Assembly (NCBI GenBank): GCA_021927905.1
Contig: BLLK01000045.1
Location: 1,116,001-1,180,000, forward strand
Reading direction: 5' to 3'
Length of the DNA stretch: 64,000 bases
Source of the DNA: Chaetoceros tenuissimus
Taxonomy: Eukaryota > Bacillariophyta > Thalassiosirophyceae > Chaetocerotales > Chaetocerotaceae
The position numbers and the translations under genes are program-made. How positions within the stretch are numbered: position 1 is the first letter of the stretch; the number at the start of each line of letters is the position of its first letter. The notes below the pieces were generated by a model. That model saw nothing but the letters and a program-made list of their open reading frames with translations. It had not been told where the DNA came from and ran no database searches. Positions 50,808-61,134 of the stretch are shown one piece after another.

Positions 50808-51744
50808 ATGAATGAATCAGTAGAAACTATCGATAGTTTGCCAGAGTCAAGTTTTGTCCAAGTTGGTCGTTCTTTGAATGAAGGCTCAAACAATCAAGTC
50901 GAAATTGATCAAGATGATGTTGCTGAATTGTGCAATATGCTGACATCTCCAACTTGTACAATGGTAGTAAACAAAAAGGTTGTCGAAAAAGGTAACGGAG
51001 TCTTCCCAAATCAAAAACATCATCGAGACACAGTTGAAAAGTTCCCTATAGATGCAGATGTGCATGCCAAGCTCTTCGAAAATATTAGAGATATTCCAAG
51101 AGCATATCATGATACACCAGACATGGATAATGGCTCTGTCCACAATTCATCTTCAGGAAGTAGTCATGTTGTAGACGAAAATTCGAACTGTGATGTTCAA
51201 TCTGTTTCATCTGAGCTGAAGATTGTTGGACTAAAGCTTGAAGATTTGAGAACTGACAAAGAGAAAGATCAGACCAATAGCCCTTTGTCTGTTCAAAGAA
51301 GTGAAGAGTGTCGCTTTTCTTTCCTGCTTTGGTACGCACTTATTGCTGTTGTTTTCGGCCTTTTGGTTTTTGGACTGCACATTCTGCAGTTGCAAAAGAA
51401 AATTTCAGACCATGAAGTCAAACTTGAGACACTCGAGAAATTTTATTCTGGTCAAGAACATGGCACTGTATTCCAAGTGAGTAATAGTTACTTTGCCTTC
51501 GAGGTCAAGCAAGAGGTCCTGGACTCTATTGGAGCTGTTAAGAACGAGGTTTTGAAGACTTTCTACACAAAATTTCCATCTGTAGATGAAGAACGCATGC
51601 TTGCTATTTTGGGCAACGAGTAAGAAATGAACTAAGTTTAAGTGTAGGAATGAGCAATATTTTCTTCCTTCAGATGTTGTATGCATCTTATGAAGGGGGG
51701 CTTGTCAATTGTATTAAACTACTTCGAACATCCTACTATAAATT
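50808..51744 (+). CDS. Single-span membrane protein whose last exon holds the copia insertion
   Basis: The main exon runs from ATG 50808 to a TAA at 51623 (271 residues). The first 165 residues are hydrophilic, then one span (FSFLLWYALIAVVFGLLVFGLHIL, about residues 168-190) and a short coiled-coil-like region (LQKKISDHEVKLETLEKF). The stop codon overlaps a strong donor (GA|GTAAGA at 51619/51620); with the acceptor TTCCTTCAG at 51673 a 54-bp intron would replace the stop by a second exon in frame from 51674. That exon reaches the retroelement at 51745 two codons before a stop that lies on the other side. So the element probably replaced only the final codon and stop and now supplies about 30 codons of LTR sequence. 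The second exon is uncertain because the intron is very short. Confidence 0.6.
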
Positions 51745-52033
51745 CGTTGGAAATAATAAAAGGAAGGCAACCAATGACGGTAGTAGCAATCATGCTAAAA
51801 TTGTGGAACGCCAAAAGAAAACGTACGCGGAGGCAGTAAAGGCTCAGAATGAAGAATGTGTGGAGGAGATGAAGCAGCACGTAACGGCAGCATCATCTCA
51901 TTAAATAGAAACCATCCGTTTCTGTATCGAGTAAACTAAAACTATAGAAGAGCAAGTACTTCATCTAGCTACAGAGTATTATATACTACATAGCTTAAGG
52001 GCAAGTAGCTACCAAAGGAGAGGTATTTCAACG
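51745..52033 (+). repeat. 5' LTR
   Basis: 289 bp, identical to 57464-57752 but for one base. The inner end is followed by TGGTTTC, where the tRNA primer site should start. Confidence 0.97.
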
Positions 52034-52102
52034 TGGTTTCTATTTAAAAGGATAACCCAAAAATCGCCGAAATTTTGCACAACCTAAGAACTGCAGCGGT
52101 TT

Positions 52103-52417
52103 ATGACCATCAGTCAGGTGAGCAACGACGACCTTTTAGAAGAGATTAGACTACTGAAAGCCACCGTGGAATCGCTTTCGAAGCAGTTAAGTGACTTAAA
52201 GTTAGAGAAAGAGAGTGAAAATAAGGAGAAGCTCCCTAGCAACTCGGAGAAGAAACTAGTGGTTGGAGCACGTGTGAGAGTGCAAACCAAAGCCAAGTAC
52301 GGGAAGCACGGAGACTTCGCTATAGTGACACATATCGGGAAAGTGTTCGTGTCTATAAAACTGGAGTCAAGTGGAAGGACGACAACCAGGCTACCAGAGA
52401 ATTTAAAGCTAGTGTAA
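52103..52417 (+). CDS. Small leader ORF of the copia element
   Basis: 104 residues from ATG 52103, ending 7 bp before the gag-pol ATG. The first about 40 residues form a heptad-like coiled coil (LLEEIRLLKATVESLSKQLSDLKLE). The C-terminal half (GARVRVQTKAKYGKHGDFAIVTHIGKVFVSIKL) resembles a small SH3/KOW-type barrel. Not a standard copia protein as far as I know; it may be a nucleic-acid-binding accessory. Confidence 0.6.
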   Translation: MTISQVSNDDLLEEIRLLKATVESLSKQLSDLKLEKESENKEKLPSNSEKKLVVGARVRVQTKAKYGKHGDFAIVTHIGKVFVSIKLESSGRTTTRLPENLKLV

Positions 52418-52424
52418 AAGCAAG

Positions 52425-55400
52425 ATGAGTGAAAGTGGAAATCAGCAGCAGCAGCAGCAACCGGCTGCAGAGAATCAGCAGCAACAAGACCAGTCTGGGA
52501 ACGTGAATGGCCCAGGTATCGATGGTAGACAGAGAAACAACAACAGATTTGGCGGAGGCAATGCATTCAGGAACTTCAAAGGACAGATCCAAGAGTTACC
52601 GGTCATGGGAACAAAGGCAGAGAGCAGCAACCAAAACACGGCAAACTTCATCAAGAAATTTGCTGCGTATATTCTGGTAAACTTCAAGAGCCCAAGCGTG
52701 CTATCTAGAGCGGTGTCAGAGCTAGAGGACCCGCTGGTTCTCCTCAGGAATGAGCTGCCAGACATTAGTAAGATTGTAGCTTACTTGCAGATTGTGCAAA
52801 CTGAACCAGGAGAGAATGAGACCGAAGCCGAGAGGACCCTTAGAGTACAGCAGAACAGCATGGCAATGGCGCCTGCGAATGCTCTATACGCACAGGAGAT
52901 GAACCAATTTTCTAAGAAGAAGAGCCTGTTGCAAGAGAACATGGCTAAGTTATGGGGCATAATCCTAGGCCAGTGTACCAAAGCCCTCGTCGAGAACTTG
53001 AGAGCAGAGCATGATTTTGAGATACAGCAAAACAACTACAACGCTATTTGGCTATTGAAGAGCATCAAAAGAGTTGTGCATGGCGTGACAACATCCTCGA
53101 ACCCTATTCACACAGCTTTCACAGCAACCAGAGATTTCTATAAGACCAAGCAGATGGGTAAGCCTCTGGAGGATTACCAAGCGGATTTTGAGAATGCACA
53201 GGAATTGGTGGCTCAAGCAGGTGTTGATATTGTCGACCATGAAGACCTATTGAAGAAAGAGAAAGCTAAGGACCCAACCATCACAGATGAAGATGTAAGA
53301 CAGAAGTATGCGGCGATGGCATTCCTCATGAATGCAGATGTGAAAAGATTTGGAGGACTTTGGGATCATCTACACAATAGTCTATTGCAAGGACAGGACA
53401 ATTATCCTACGACAATGGCTGCAGCAATCCACATGATGACAAATTGGAAGAGTGGAAACAACAACAATGGCGATAGAAGTAATAATCAGCAGAGGAACAG
53501 AGGAGCAGGACGCAACGGTATGCAATTTGCACAGAGCGGAGGTGCAACGACATGTCAGGCGGTAGCAGGTAGAACAGGACCGCTACGCCCTGACATTACC
53601 TGCTACAGGTGCAACACACCTGGACATTATGCAAATGATTGTCCGAATGAGAATGGCACCACAGGTAATTATATCATTCTCTCACAATTTGGCTACATTT
53701 TTGTCCAGTCGCAACCACGACTCCCTGAGTCGCTTATCATTGTCGATACCGGCTCAACTTTCTCTTCTTTCTTTAACAGGGGGTTGATGGTAGGAGTAGG
53801 TGTGTGTTTGCCAATCCGAGGACATACGAATGGAGGATTCATGGACTATGACAAGAGAGGTCATATTAAGTTGTTACCAGCTTTGACTGCTTACTTCAAT
53901 AGCAAGTCTCTGGCTAATATCCTTAGTATGGCTGATCTGGAGCGGTATTACAGAGTTTTCAAAGACTCCCAACATTCCAGCAGCTTCTTTGTTTTTATCT
54001 CCGACGATTACATCTTGGAATTCAAACAATTAAGCAATGGTCTCTACGGTTTCGATGTCAACAGTAGTAGTAACCTAAACAGGATTCACACATCTACTTC
54101 CTTCCATCACCTCTTCTTTTCAACTGTTAAAGCTAACAAGAGATTCTTCTCCAACGCTGAAGTGGAAGGAGCGGAGAAGGCGAGAATACTTCAAGGAAGG
54201 ATGGGTTGGCCTTCTGATGCAGAATTTAAGCGCATTTTAAGTGGACAAGGCAACAGTATTATTAATGCCCCCGTAACAGCAGAGGACGTTACTAGAGCAA
54301 GAGCAATTTATGGGGGATCGGCCGAGCAACTCATCGTAGGCAAAACAGTAAGAAAGCGAGCGAACAAAAAGAACAAGATACTCAGAACTGCTTTACCATC
54401 AGAATTAGTACGCCACCATCCTACAGAGATATTGGACATAGACTTTTTCTATAGTGACTATGCCCCATACCTCATCATAAGGGGCAGAAATATCCTCTTC
54501 ATCATTGGAGTCACATTTAACAAACGAAAAATAAGTGCAACAGGAAGAATAACATACTACAGACCAACAGATGAAATAGTGAAGGCATTAAACGACGCAA
54601 TAGCATTACACAACAATAGAGGCTTCACCGTCGAACTAGTGAATGGAGATAATGAGTTTGAGAGAATTAAAGGGAAGGTGAATGCAACAGTTGAAACTTG
54701 TGCTGCAAACGAACATAATCCTTTTGCTGAGAGAGAAATCAGATTTGTAAAAGACAGACAGAGATGTTACTGGGACAAGCTACCATATAAACAAGTTCCA
54801 AAGATCATGGTAGACGAAAATATCATCGATGTATTCTACTGGATCAATCAACATCTAAGAGAAGGAAGCATTGCAAAAGACATAAGCCCTGGAGCTGTAA
54901 TAGAAGGTCGAGGCCCACATGATGCTGGTAACCTCGAAGTTACTTTCGGAGCATATTGTTTGGTGTACAGAGAGTCGAAGAATAATAGACAACCAAGATC
55001 CATACGCGGAATAGCACTACGACCTTCCAATTCCCAAGGAGGGTACTACTTTATGTCTTTGAACACCGGAAAGAGAATACATGGCCATCAATGGGATGAA
55101 TTAGCAATCACTGATGAGGTAATTGACAGAGTACACGAGCTAGCTGCGAAAGAGAAAGCGGATTTCTTAGATGAGGATGGAATCCCTAAACTTGGCTTGT
55201 CACCTGGACACAACATGACTATTGATGATACTGACATAGATGAGGAAGATTCAGATGATGGTAGTGTTTACGTGTATGATGATGTCACAGTATCATCCAC
55301 TAGCAGTGAAGAAGAACCAGACGGACCTGATGACAGCTCCTACCATGCTTCGGACGTAGATGATGATGAATCACTATCTGAAGATTCAGAAGTAGATGTT

Positions 55401-57623
55401 TCGGAGGAAGAAGAAAGGAGCGAAGATACTAGTGATGAGCATGAAGGATCAAGGAGCGAGGATGTTGAACCAAGGAGCGAGGATGTTGAACCAAGGAGCG
55501 AGGAAGTTGAACCAAGGAGCGAAGACGATGCGGATGTAGAAGATAATAGCGTAGAGTCAAGTGACGAGGATACCGGATCAGAATACGAAGGAGAAGATAG
55601 CAATGAAACTACAGATAGTAATGGTGCAAAAGAAAGACCGCAGAGATCCCAAAGGGCTAGGAGACCACCGCAAGATCCTTTGAACAACATAGGCAGTACT
55701 GATGGAAAAAGCTACATGCAGACAGAGGAGTTCAACTTCTCAAACTTAGCTGAGAACCTCAACCATACTACTACAAGACAATTGTATTCAAGGGCAGTAG
55801 ACTACATGTTCAACCAGATGACAGCAACTGAAGGAATTAAGATATTTCAGGAGCGAGCAGTCGCGGCTTTGATAAAGGAATACAAGCAGCTGAACGACAT
55901 GTGTGTACTGGGAGTAATTGACTACGACTCTTTGACTGCGGAACAGAAGGCAAAGGCATTGAGAGCGATAAATTTAATTAAAGAGAAAAGAGATGGAAAA
56001 ATCAAGGGTAGGTGTTGCAGTGATGGAAGTGGACAAAGGAAGTTTGTTCCCAGAGAAGAAGCATCATCATCAACCATGTCAGTCGAATCACTGATAGCAT
56101 TAGTAACCATTTTTGCGTTCGAGAAAAGAGATGTGGCGGTATTCGATGTTCCAGGTGCTTACTTACATGCCGACTTACCGGATGACAAGTTTGCACTGTT
56201 GAAATTCGAAGGACAATTTGTAGATATCATGGTGGAAGTTAATCCAGATTTTGCTGAAAGCGTAAGATACGAGAAAGGGAAGAAGGTGTTATACTGTAGG
56301 ATCTTGAAGGCTCTCTATGGTATGATTGAGTCGGCATTATTGTGGTATAACATGTTTGCTGATGTGCTGATGCAAGAAGGGTTCAAAATAAACAAGATAG
56401 ACAAGTGTGTAGCAAATAAAACTGTAGACGGGAAACAACTCACAATTGGGTGGTATGTGGATGATAACATTGTTGGTGGACAAACTAAGGCAGTCACCGA
56501 CCTCATCGACAAGATCAACAAACGATTCCCAGGACTGACAATACAACGAGGGAAGAAGCTTGAATTCCTGGGCATAGATTTTTACTTTAGAGGAGATGGA
56601 AAAGTAGACGTCGGTACGGTGCCGTATATCAAGCAAATGATCAAGGATCTTGAGGAGGAATTAGGTATGGTACTAAATAGAAAGTACACGACACCACATG
56701 CGAAGTGGTTATTCAAAGTGAACAAGAAATCACCAAAGCTGAATAGAGAGAAAGCTGACATATTTTTGAAATACATAATGAAAGTAGCGTGGGCTATGAA
56801 AAGGAGTAGAGTAGACTTGGAGTTCACTAACACTTTCTTGATGACTAGGGTGCATGAACCGAATAGGGAAGATTGGCACAAGTTTATGCGAATGATGAGC
56901 TGGATAAAGACTACTCAAGACGATCTCAGGACCGTAGGGGCTGATGACTTGTTGCACATGCTAACCATGACGGATTCGGCTCATGCTGTCCACAATGATA
57001 TGAGAGGACATACAGGGCAAATAATCACGATGGGTACAGGTGTACTAGATCAGAAAGCATCCAAACAAAAGATGAATACACGTAGTTCGACTGATTGCGA
57101 ATTAGTGGGAACAAGTGAGGGATTGCCGAAGAACATTTATTTCGAAATGTTCATGGAAGAACAAGGATACAAACTTGAGAGTAATGTGTTGGCAAAGGAT
57201 AATGAGTCAGAAATTAAGATCTTGAAGAATGGTCGGGATTCGTGTACGTCGAATATGAAGCATGTAGCAATTAAACAATTCTGGTCAACGGATAGAATCA
57301 AGAATGGAAATATTGAAGTTGTATATTGTCCGACTGACGAAATGATTGCCGATTACAACACGAAGCCACTGATGGGTAAGGGCTTTACGAACTTTAGAAG
57401 AGCAATAATGGGATGGGACCATATAAGCATATCATATACAGGGTACACTCACCCGAAGGAGCGCGTTGGAAATAATAAAAGGAAGGCAACCAATGACGGT
57501 AGTAGCAATCATGCTAAAATTGTGGAACGCCAAAAGAAAACGTACGCGGAGGCAGTAAAGGCTCAGAATGAAGAATGTGTGGAGGAGATGAAGCAGCACG
57601 TAACGGCAGCATCATCTCATTAA
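52425..57623 (+). CDS. gag-pol polyprotein of the copia element
   Basis: 1732 residues from ATG 52425. In order: Gln-rich N-terminus and capsid-like gag; a zinc knuckle CYRCNTPGHYANDC near residue 395; protease with DTGS near residue 445; integrase region (about residues 580-900); an acidic Glu/Asp/Ser linker with 21-bp repeats (about 55450-55530); reverse transcriptase with VFDVPGAYLHADLP and YVDD; RNase H with NTRSSTDCELVGTSEG. The frame runs into the 3' LTR, which supplies the last about 53 residues. Domain order is that of Ty1/copia. Confidence 0.95.
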   Translation: MSESGNQQQQQQPAAENQQQQDQSGNVNGPGIDGRQRNNNRFGGGNAFRNFKGQIQELPVMGTKAESSNQNTANFIKKFAAYILVNFKSPSVLSRAVSELEDPLVLLRNELPDISKIVAYLQIVQTEPGENETEAERTLRVQQNSMAMAPANALYAQEMNQFSKKKSLLQENMAKLWGIILGQCTKALVENLRAEHDFEIQQNNYNAIWLLKSIKRVVHGVTTSSNPIHTAFTATRDFYKTKQMGKPLEDYQADFENAQELVAQAGVDIVDHEDLLKKEKAKDPTITDEDVRQKYAAMAFLMNADVKRFGGLWDHLHNSLLQGQDNYPTTMAAAIHMMTNWKSGNNNNGDRSNNQQRNRGAGRNGMQFAQSGGATTCQAVAGRTGPLRPDITCYRCNTPGHYANDCPNENGTTGNYIILSQFGYIFVQSQPRLPESLIIVDTGSTFSSFFNRGLMVGVGVCLPIRGHTNGGFMDYDKRGHIKLLPALTAYFNSKSLANILSMADLERYYRVFKDSQHSSSFFVFISDDYILEFKQLSNGLYGFDVNSSSNLNRIHTSTSFHHLFFSTVKANKRFFSNAEVEGAEKARILQGRMGWPSDAEFKRILSGQGNSIINAPVTAEDVTRARAIYGGSAEQLIVGKTVRKRANKKNKILRTALPSELVRHHPTEILDIDFFYSDYAPYLIIRGRNILFIIGVTFNKRKISATGRITYYRPTDEIVKALNDAIALHNNRGFTVELVNGDNEFERIKGKVNATVETCAANEHNPFAEREIRFVKDRQRCYWDKLPYKQVPKIMVDENIIDVFYWINQHLREGSIAKDISPGAVIEGRGPHDAGNLEVTFGAYCLVYRESKNNRQPRSIRGIALRPSNSQGGYYFMSLNTGKRIHGHQWDELAITDEVIDRVHELAAKEKADFLDEDGIPKLGLSPGHNMTIDDTDIDEEDSDDGSVYVYDDVTVSSTSSEEEPDGPDDSSYHASDVDDDESLSEDSEVDVSEEEERSEDTSDEHEGSRSEDVEPRSEDVEPRSEEVEPRSEDDADVEDNSVESSDEDTGSEYEGEDSNETTDSNGAKERPQRSQRARRPPQDPLNNIGSTDGKSYMQTEEFNFSNLAENLNHTTTRQLYSRAVDYMFNQMTATEGIKIFQERAVAALIKEYKQLNDMCVLGVIDYDSLTAEQKAKALRAINLIKEKRDGKIKGRCCSDGSGQRKFVPREEASSSTMSVESLIALVTIFAFEKRDVAVFDVPGAYLHADLPDDKFALLKFEGQFVDIMVEVNPDFAESVRYEKGKKVLYCRILKALYGMIESALLWYNMFADVLMQEGFKINKIDKCVANKTVDGKQLTIGWYVDDNIVGGQTKAVTDLIDKINKRFPGLTIQRGKKLEFLGIDFYFRGDGKVDVGTVPYIKQMIKDLEEELGMVLNRKYTTPHAKWLFKVNKKSPKLNREKADIFLKYIMKVAWAMKRSRVDLEFTNTFLMTRVHEPNREDWHKFMRMMSWIKTTQDDLRTVGADDLLHMLTMTDSAHAVHNDMRGHTGQIITMGTGVLDQKASKQKMNTRSSTDCELVGTSEGLPKNIYFEMFMEEQGYKLESNVLAKDNESEIKILKNGRDSCTSNMKHVAIKQFWSTDRIKNGNIEVVYCPTDEMIADYNTKPLMGKGFTNFRRAIMGWDHISISYTGYTHPKERVGNNKRKATNDGSSNHAKIVERQKKTYAEAVKAQNEECVEEMKQHVTAASSH

Positions 57624-57752
57624 ATAGAAACCATCCGTTTCTGTATCGAGTAAACTAAAACTATAGAAGACCAAGTACTTCATCTAGCTACAGAGTATTA
57701 TATACTACATAGCTTAAGGGCAAGTAGCTACCAAAGGAGAGGTATTTCAACG
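57464..57752 (+). repeat. 3' LTR
   Basis: 289 bp; preceded by a purine-rich GAAGGAGCG. The first about 160 bp also form the end of the gag-pol frame. Confidence 0.97.
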
Positions 57753-57945
57753 AAATTTTTAAACCTCCTTTTGTTTCCTTCCCCGTACGTTTCAAATGAA
57801 CAATATATTGTCATGATGGCAAAGATATCGGTGACGTAATTGTTACTTTAACTTATCTTTTGTTATAAAAAAAAATGTCATTGTCAGAACTACACTCAAG
57901 TTGAAGTTGGTTGACAATTCAAGCTCAAAATTAAGTATGTCGAGG

Positions 57946-59086
57946 CTACAATAATTCATCCAGAATCGAGAATAGACATCCAAACAAATCATCACATAGA
58001 CAACAAACTACTGCTCCAATTAGCAATGCGTCAAAGTCAAAGTTTTGGTCACGCTGCATTCCAACCATGTCTCCGTCTGCAGTGAATCTGTAAGGAAGGT
58101 CCAAAACTGTTCCACTATACGTTGAGAATGAGTGATTGAGTGAGTGAATATAATGTAAAATGATGTTAAAAACAGAAAGACATGAAGATTCAAACTCAGA
58201 GCACACTTGCTTATGCACATGTTTCAGTTGAACTTACGAATGGCAACAGTCCATAAGACTTGTCATCAATACTCCGCGAGGCATAGGTTTTACAAGTACT
58301 TGATAAAGTTCATCATCAGTAATTTGTCCTGCTCGTTGAAAATCTAGTGGAATCAGTGTCTCGTCATATCCATCGTCTTCGTCGCCCGAGGTATCACGAA
58401 CACGTCCTCCATGACCTGAATAATGTGTGAATACTGTATCTCCTGGTTTTGAACTGAGCACCAGATTTCTGTATGCGTCAATGATATTTCTTCGAGTTGG
58501 GGAGATGTGTCTACCGTCATCCATAAGTATAGTCATGTTGCGTTCTTCAAAACCAAGGACATTCATCAAATATTCTTTCATATTTCTAACGTCATTATGA
58601 CATCCACTAAGTTGCCCACTTTGTCCAGTGTAATTAATTCCAATTAATACAGCTCTCTTGGTTCCAGTAGAATTGTTGATTAGCTGAAAAGGTTGGTTCA
58701 CATCAATCATTCTTGAAGAAGTCAACTGAGGAATCTGATCAAATCCTCTGTTGTATTATTCAAAGGAAAGAAATGAGTTAAGTGGAAAAGTTGTAGATAA
58801 TATTGGCCCCACAGTGTTTGCTTGATACTTACTTGTTCAACAAATTGTGTCTCATGGCTCTCAAAAGATCAACCCATGAAGTTGACTCCAGGGTTCCATC
58901 ACGATGACGTTCATAAAGTGCTGATAGAATAGCAGCCGTACAAGCACCACCTGCTCTACCTTGGGGGTTTGGAAGCTTGAAGTTTCCAACGTTGGAAACA
59001 TCAGCACTTGTCTGGGAATCATGGCACCCACTGATCATATGAATCTCGGCTGGGATTGCCTCTTCTGCTCTTCTATCGAAATCCAT
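57946..59086 (-). CDS. Type III metacaspase (p10 before p20)
   Basis: Three exons: 59086-58833, 58747-58238, 58114-57946 (GTAAGT donors), 310 residues. The small-subunit segment comes first ([21 protein letters not shown] ... [17 protein letters not shown], residues 10-60), the large p20 segment second ([23 protein letters not shown], then [10 protein letters not shown] with catalytic His at about 197 and MDCCHSGT with catalytic Cys at about 253). This swapped order defines the type III metacaspases described in algae with secondary plastids. They are Ca-dependent Arg/Lys-specific cysteine proteases. Exon 3 begins within the CHSG motif. The C-terminal tail is hydrophobic and Cys-rich ([19 protein letters not shown]). 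Tandem paralogue at 59537. Confidence 0.93.
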
Positions 59087-59536
59087 TGCGATGTACTTTC
59101 TGTGTATTCTTATTGAGTTGAATCTGCGCTATCTATTTGCTCCGATGTGATTACAGATGAGTATGTTATGGGCTATCTAAGTAGTACACAATCGCGTTAA
59201 AAAATGTTTCTTCGATCTTTCTTTTTCTCTTTTGTTCAGCGAGCAGCAGCAGCGAGCCAGTCGTATCTCGCTTATTGCAGGTACGTACGTACTACTCTCG
59301 TATATAAGATCCAAATCTATTCTTAACGCATGATAATAGCGTCTAAATAACCGCTTTTTGTGATACCATAAGTCTAAATCTAATTCGAGGTTTACTTACA
59401 TAATTACGAGTACAACTTTACAAATATATATATATATATGGATGAGCGTGGAGTATAACTATATGACAAAAAAGAAGACATTCAAAAGAATGTTGACTAA
59501 AATTTCTTCGCATCTGTGTCTGCACATACTTGTTAT
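59087..59536. other. Promoter region of the first metacaspase gene
   Basis: 450 bp between the two metacaspase genes. A run of about eight TA pairs lies at about 59425-59440. No other feature. Confidence 0.5.
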
Positions 59537-60628
59537 TCAACAGCAGCACCATCCTGAATCCTTGTCATCGCTTTGTTTGCCCATCTTCGAAATTTTCTGA
59601 TGAGGAATAAAAAAATTTTCAGACATTCTCATTGAAGCTTTATTATGGTCTTTTGCATGCGCATCGTCATATGTGTATGTAAACGGTAAATCCAAGGCGG
59701 TGCCAGAATGACAAGAATCAATTAAGCAGGTCATTTTGACACCTTTTGCCATTGGTTTTACAAGAATCTCGAAAATTTCATCGTCCACAATTTGCTAGAA
59801 CATTATTAGACCCAATTAGTCTCCATCATGAACAAATACAATCAGCATTATTTCTATCACGAGCACCAACTTACCCCATGAGTCCTGAAATCAACTGGAA
59901 TGAGTGTTTCATCATATCCATCATCTTCGTCTCCATTTAGGTCAATTGTTTTTCCCCCATGCCCACTGAAATGTAAGAATACTGTGTCTCCATCTACTGA
60001 ATGTTTGACAAGATTTTTGAACGCAGTGATAATATTCAACCTAGTGGGTGAAAAGTGCACCCCATCGTCCATAATCATTATTACATTGTCCCGTTTAAAA
60101 CCTTGAATTTTGACTAAATATTCTCTCATATTTCTGCAATCATTCCAACAACCTGTCAATTCCCCTTTTTGACCAGTATAGTTTATGCCGATTAAAACAG
60201 CTCTCTTGACACCTTGATTATTCTTGTTGCAAAATTGTACTGATTTTCGCATATCTATTAATCTAGACGACGACAGTACCGGCTTTTGTGTAAACCCCGT
60301 TTGATTGAGTTGAAGACTTAATTGTGCTAATAATTTGACCCATGAAGTCTCATCAAGAGTGCCACTCTGATCATGTTGATATAAGACGCTTAAGATGGCC
60401 GAAGACATTGCTCCGCCTGCTTTACCTTTTGGATCTGGTAAATGAAAGCGTCGAACATCAGATATGTCACCTCCTTCCTCAGAATCTTGACATGCAGCAA
60501 TCATCTAGGAACAATAGAGTGTAAGAAGTGATTTGATATGTTACAAATTGAAAGGACCTTACAAGAACACCTACCGTAACTTCTGCTGGGATCAGACGTG
60601 AAGCTTCTTGTACATATTGTTCCTCCAT
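59537..60628 (-). CDS. Type III metacaspase, tandem paralogue
   Basis: Three exons: 60628-60575, 60504-59875, 59794-59537, 313 residues; donors GTAGGT and GTAAGT. p10-like segment first ([22 protein letters not shown] ... [17 protein letters not shown]), p20 second ([32 protein letters not shown] with His at about 200, [14 protein letters not shown] with Cys at about 256). Intron positions differ from the neighbour: here an intron splits the p10 motif and one sits before IVDDEIF, while the CHSG motif is unsplit. So the duplication is old or introns moved. It ends GWCCC, a possible lipidation tail. Ca-dependent cysteine protease; physiological role (stress, cell death) is from the family. Confidence 0.93.
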
Positions 60629-61134
60629 TTCTATTGTTCCAGAACAATTTTTAGTTGATTGAAAAGAAATAAAAAGAAGGTAGACTTGCAGTTTGAGTCG
60701 TAGGTGTCGAGTACCACTGCAATTTCTTGTTTTTGTTTTTATAATTGCAATAGTAGTGTTGTGATTCGATTCATTGATTGTGTTGCTGATGCGCGTTGAG
60801 ATGCGATTATATTGATGATTGATGGGAAGAGGGAGTACCGAGTACGATACTATGTACCTTACCTATAGTAGTACAACTACAGCACAAGGTAGACAGAGAG
60901 GATTGTCACACAACGACTAAATAACGATCTATGATTTTGTTTAATTTAAGAACGAACAACAATTGATAGTCTTTTTTGAATTGTGGTTGCTATTTTTGAC
61001 TGTAAAAATAGAGCAAAAGTTTTACTTTAATGCCATTTTTAAAATTTCATGCTTTAGTTCTATCGACAAAAGCAGAACTGCTCATGGATGAAAGTTGTGT
61101 CGTCATTGCTTTCTTTTTGTAATGTTCGAGGTGA
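60629..61134. other. Intergenic
   Basis: 506 bp holding the second metacaspase promoter and the 3' UTR of the TENA gene. AT-rich; no feature recognised. Confidence 0.4.

Larger units (their letters stand above)
51745..57752 (+). mobile_element. Ty1/copia-type LTR retrotransposon (diatom CoDi-like), looks whole
   Basis: Two 289-bp LTRs (51745-52033 and 57464-57752) begin CGTTGG and end CAACG, differ at one base, and are flanked by a five-base target duplication AAATT (51740-51744 and 57753-57757). The interior carries a small leader frame and one long gag-pol frame with the copia order protease, integrase, reverse transcriptase, RNase H. Near identity of the LTRs marks a young insertion. It is inserted in the last exon of the preceding host gene in the same orientation. 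Confidence 0.97.

Noticed and set aside
51650-51904. 84-codon frame crossing the left LTR boundary
   Set aside because: It is a chance join of host sequence to the LTR copy of the polyprotein C-terminus; the host reading frame is a different one.
59425-59440. TA dinucleotide run
   Set aside because: Only about eight units; an ordinary microsatellite in an AT-rich spacer.
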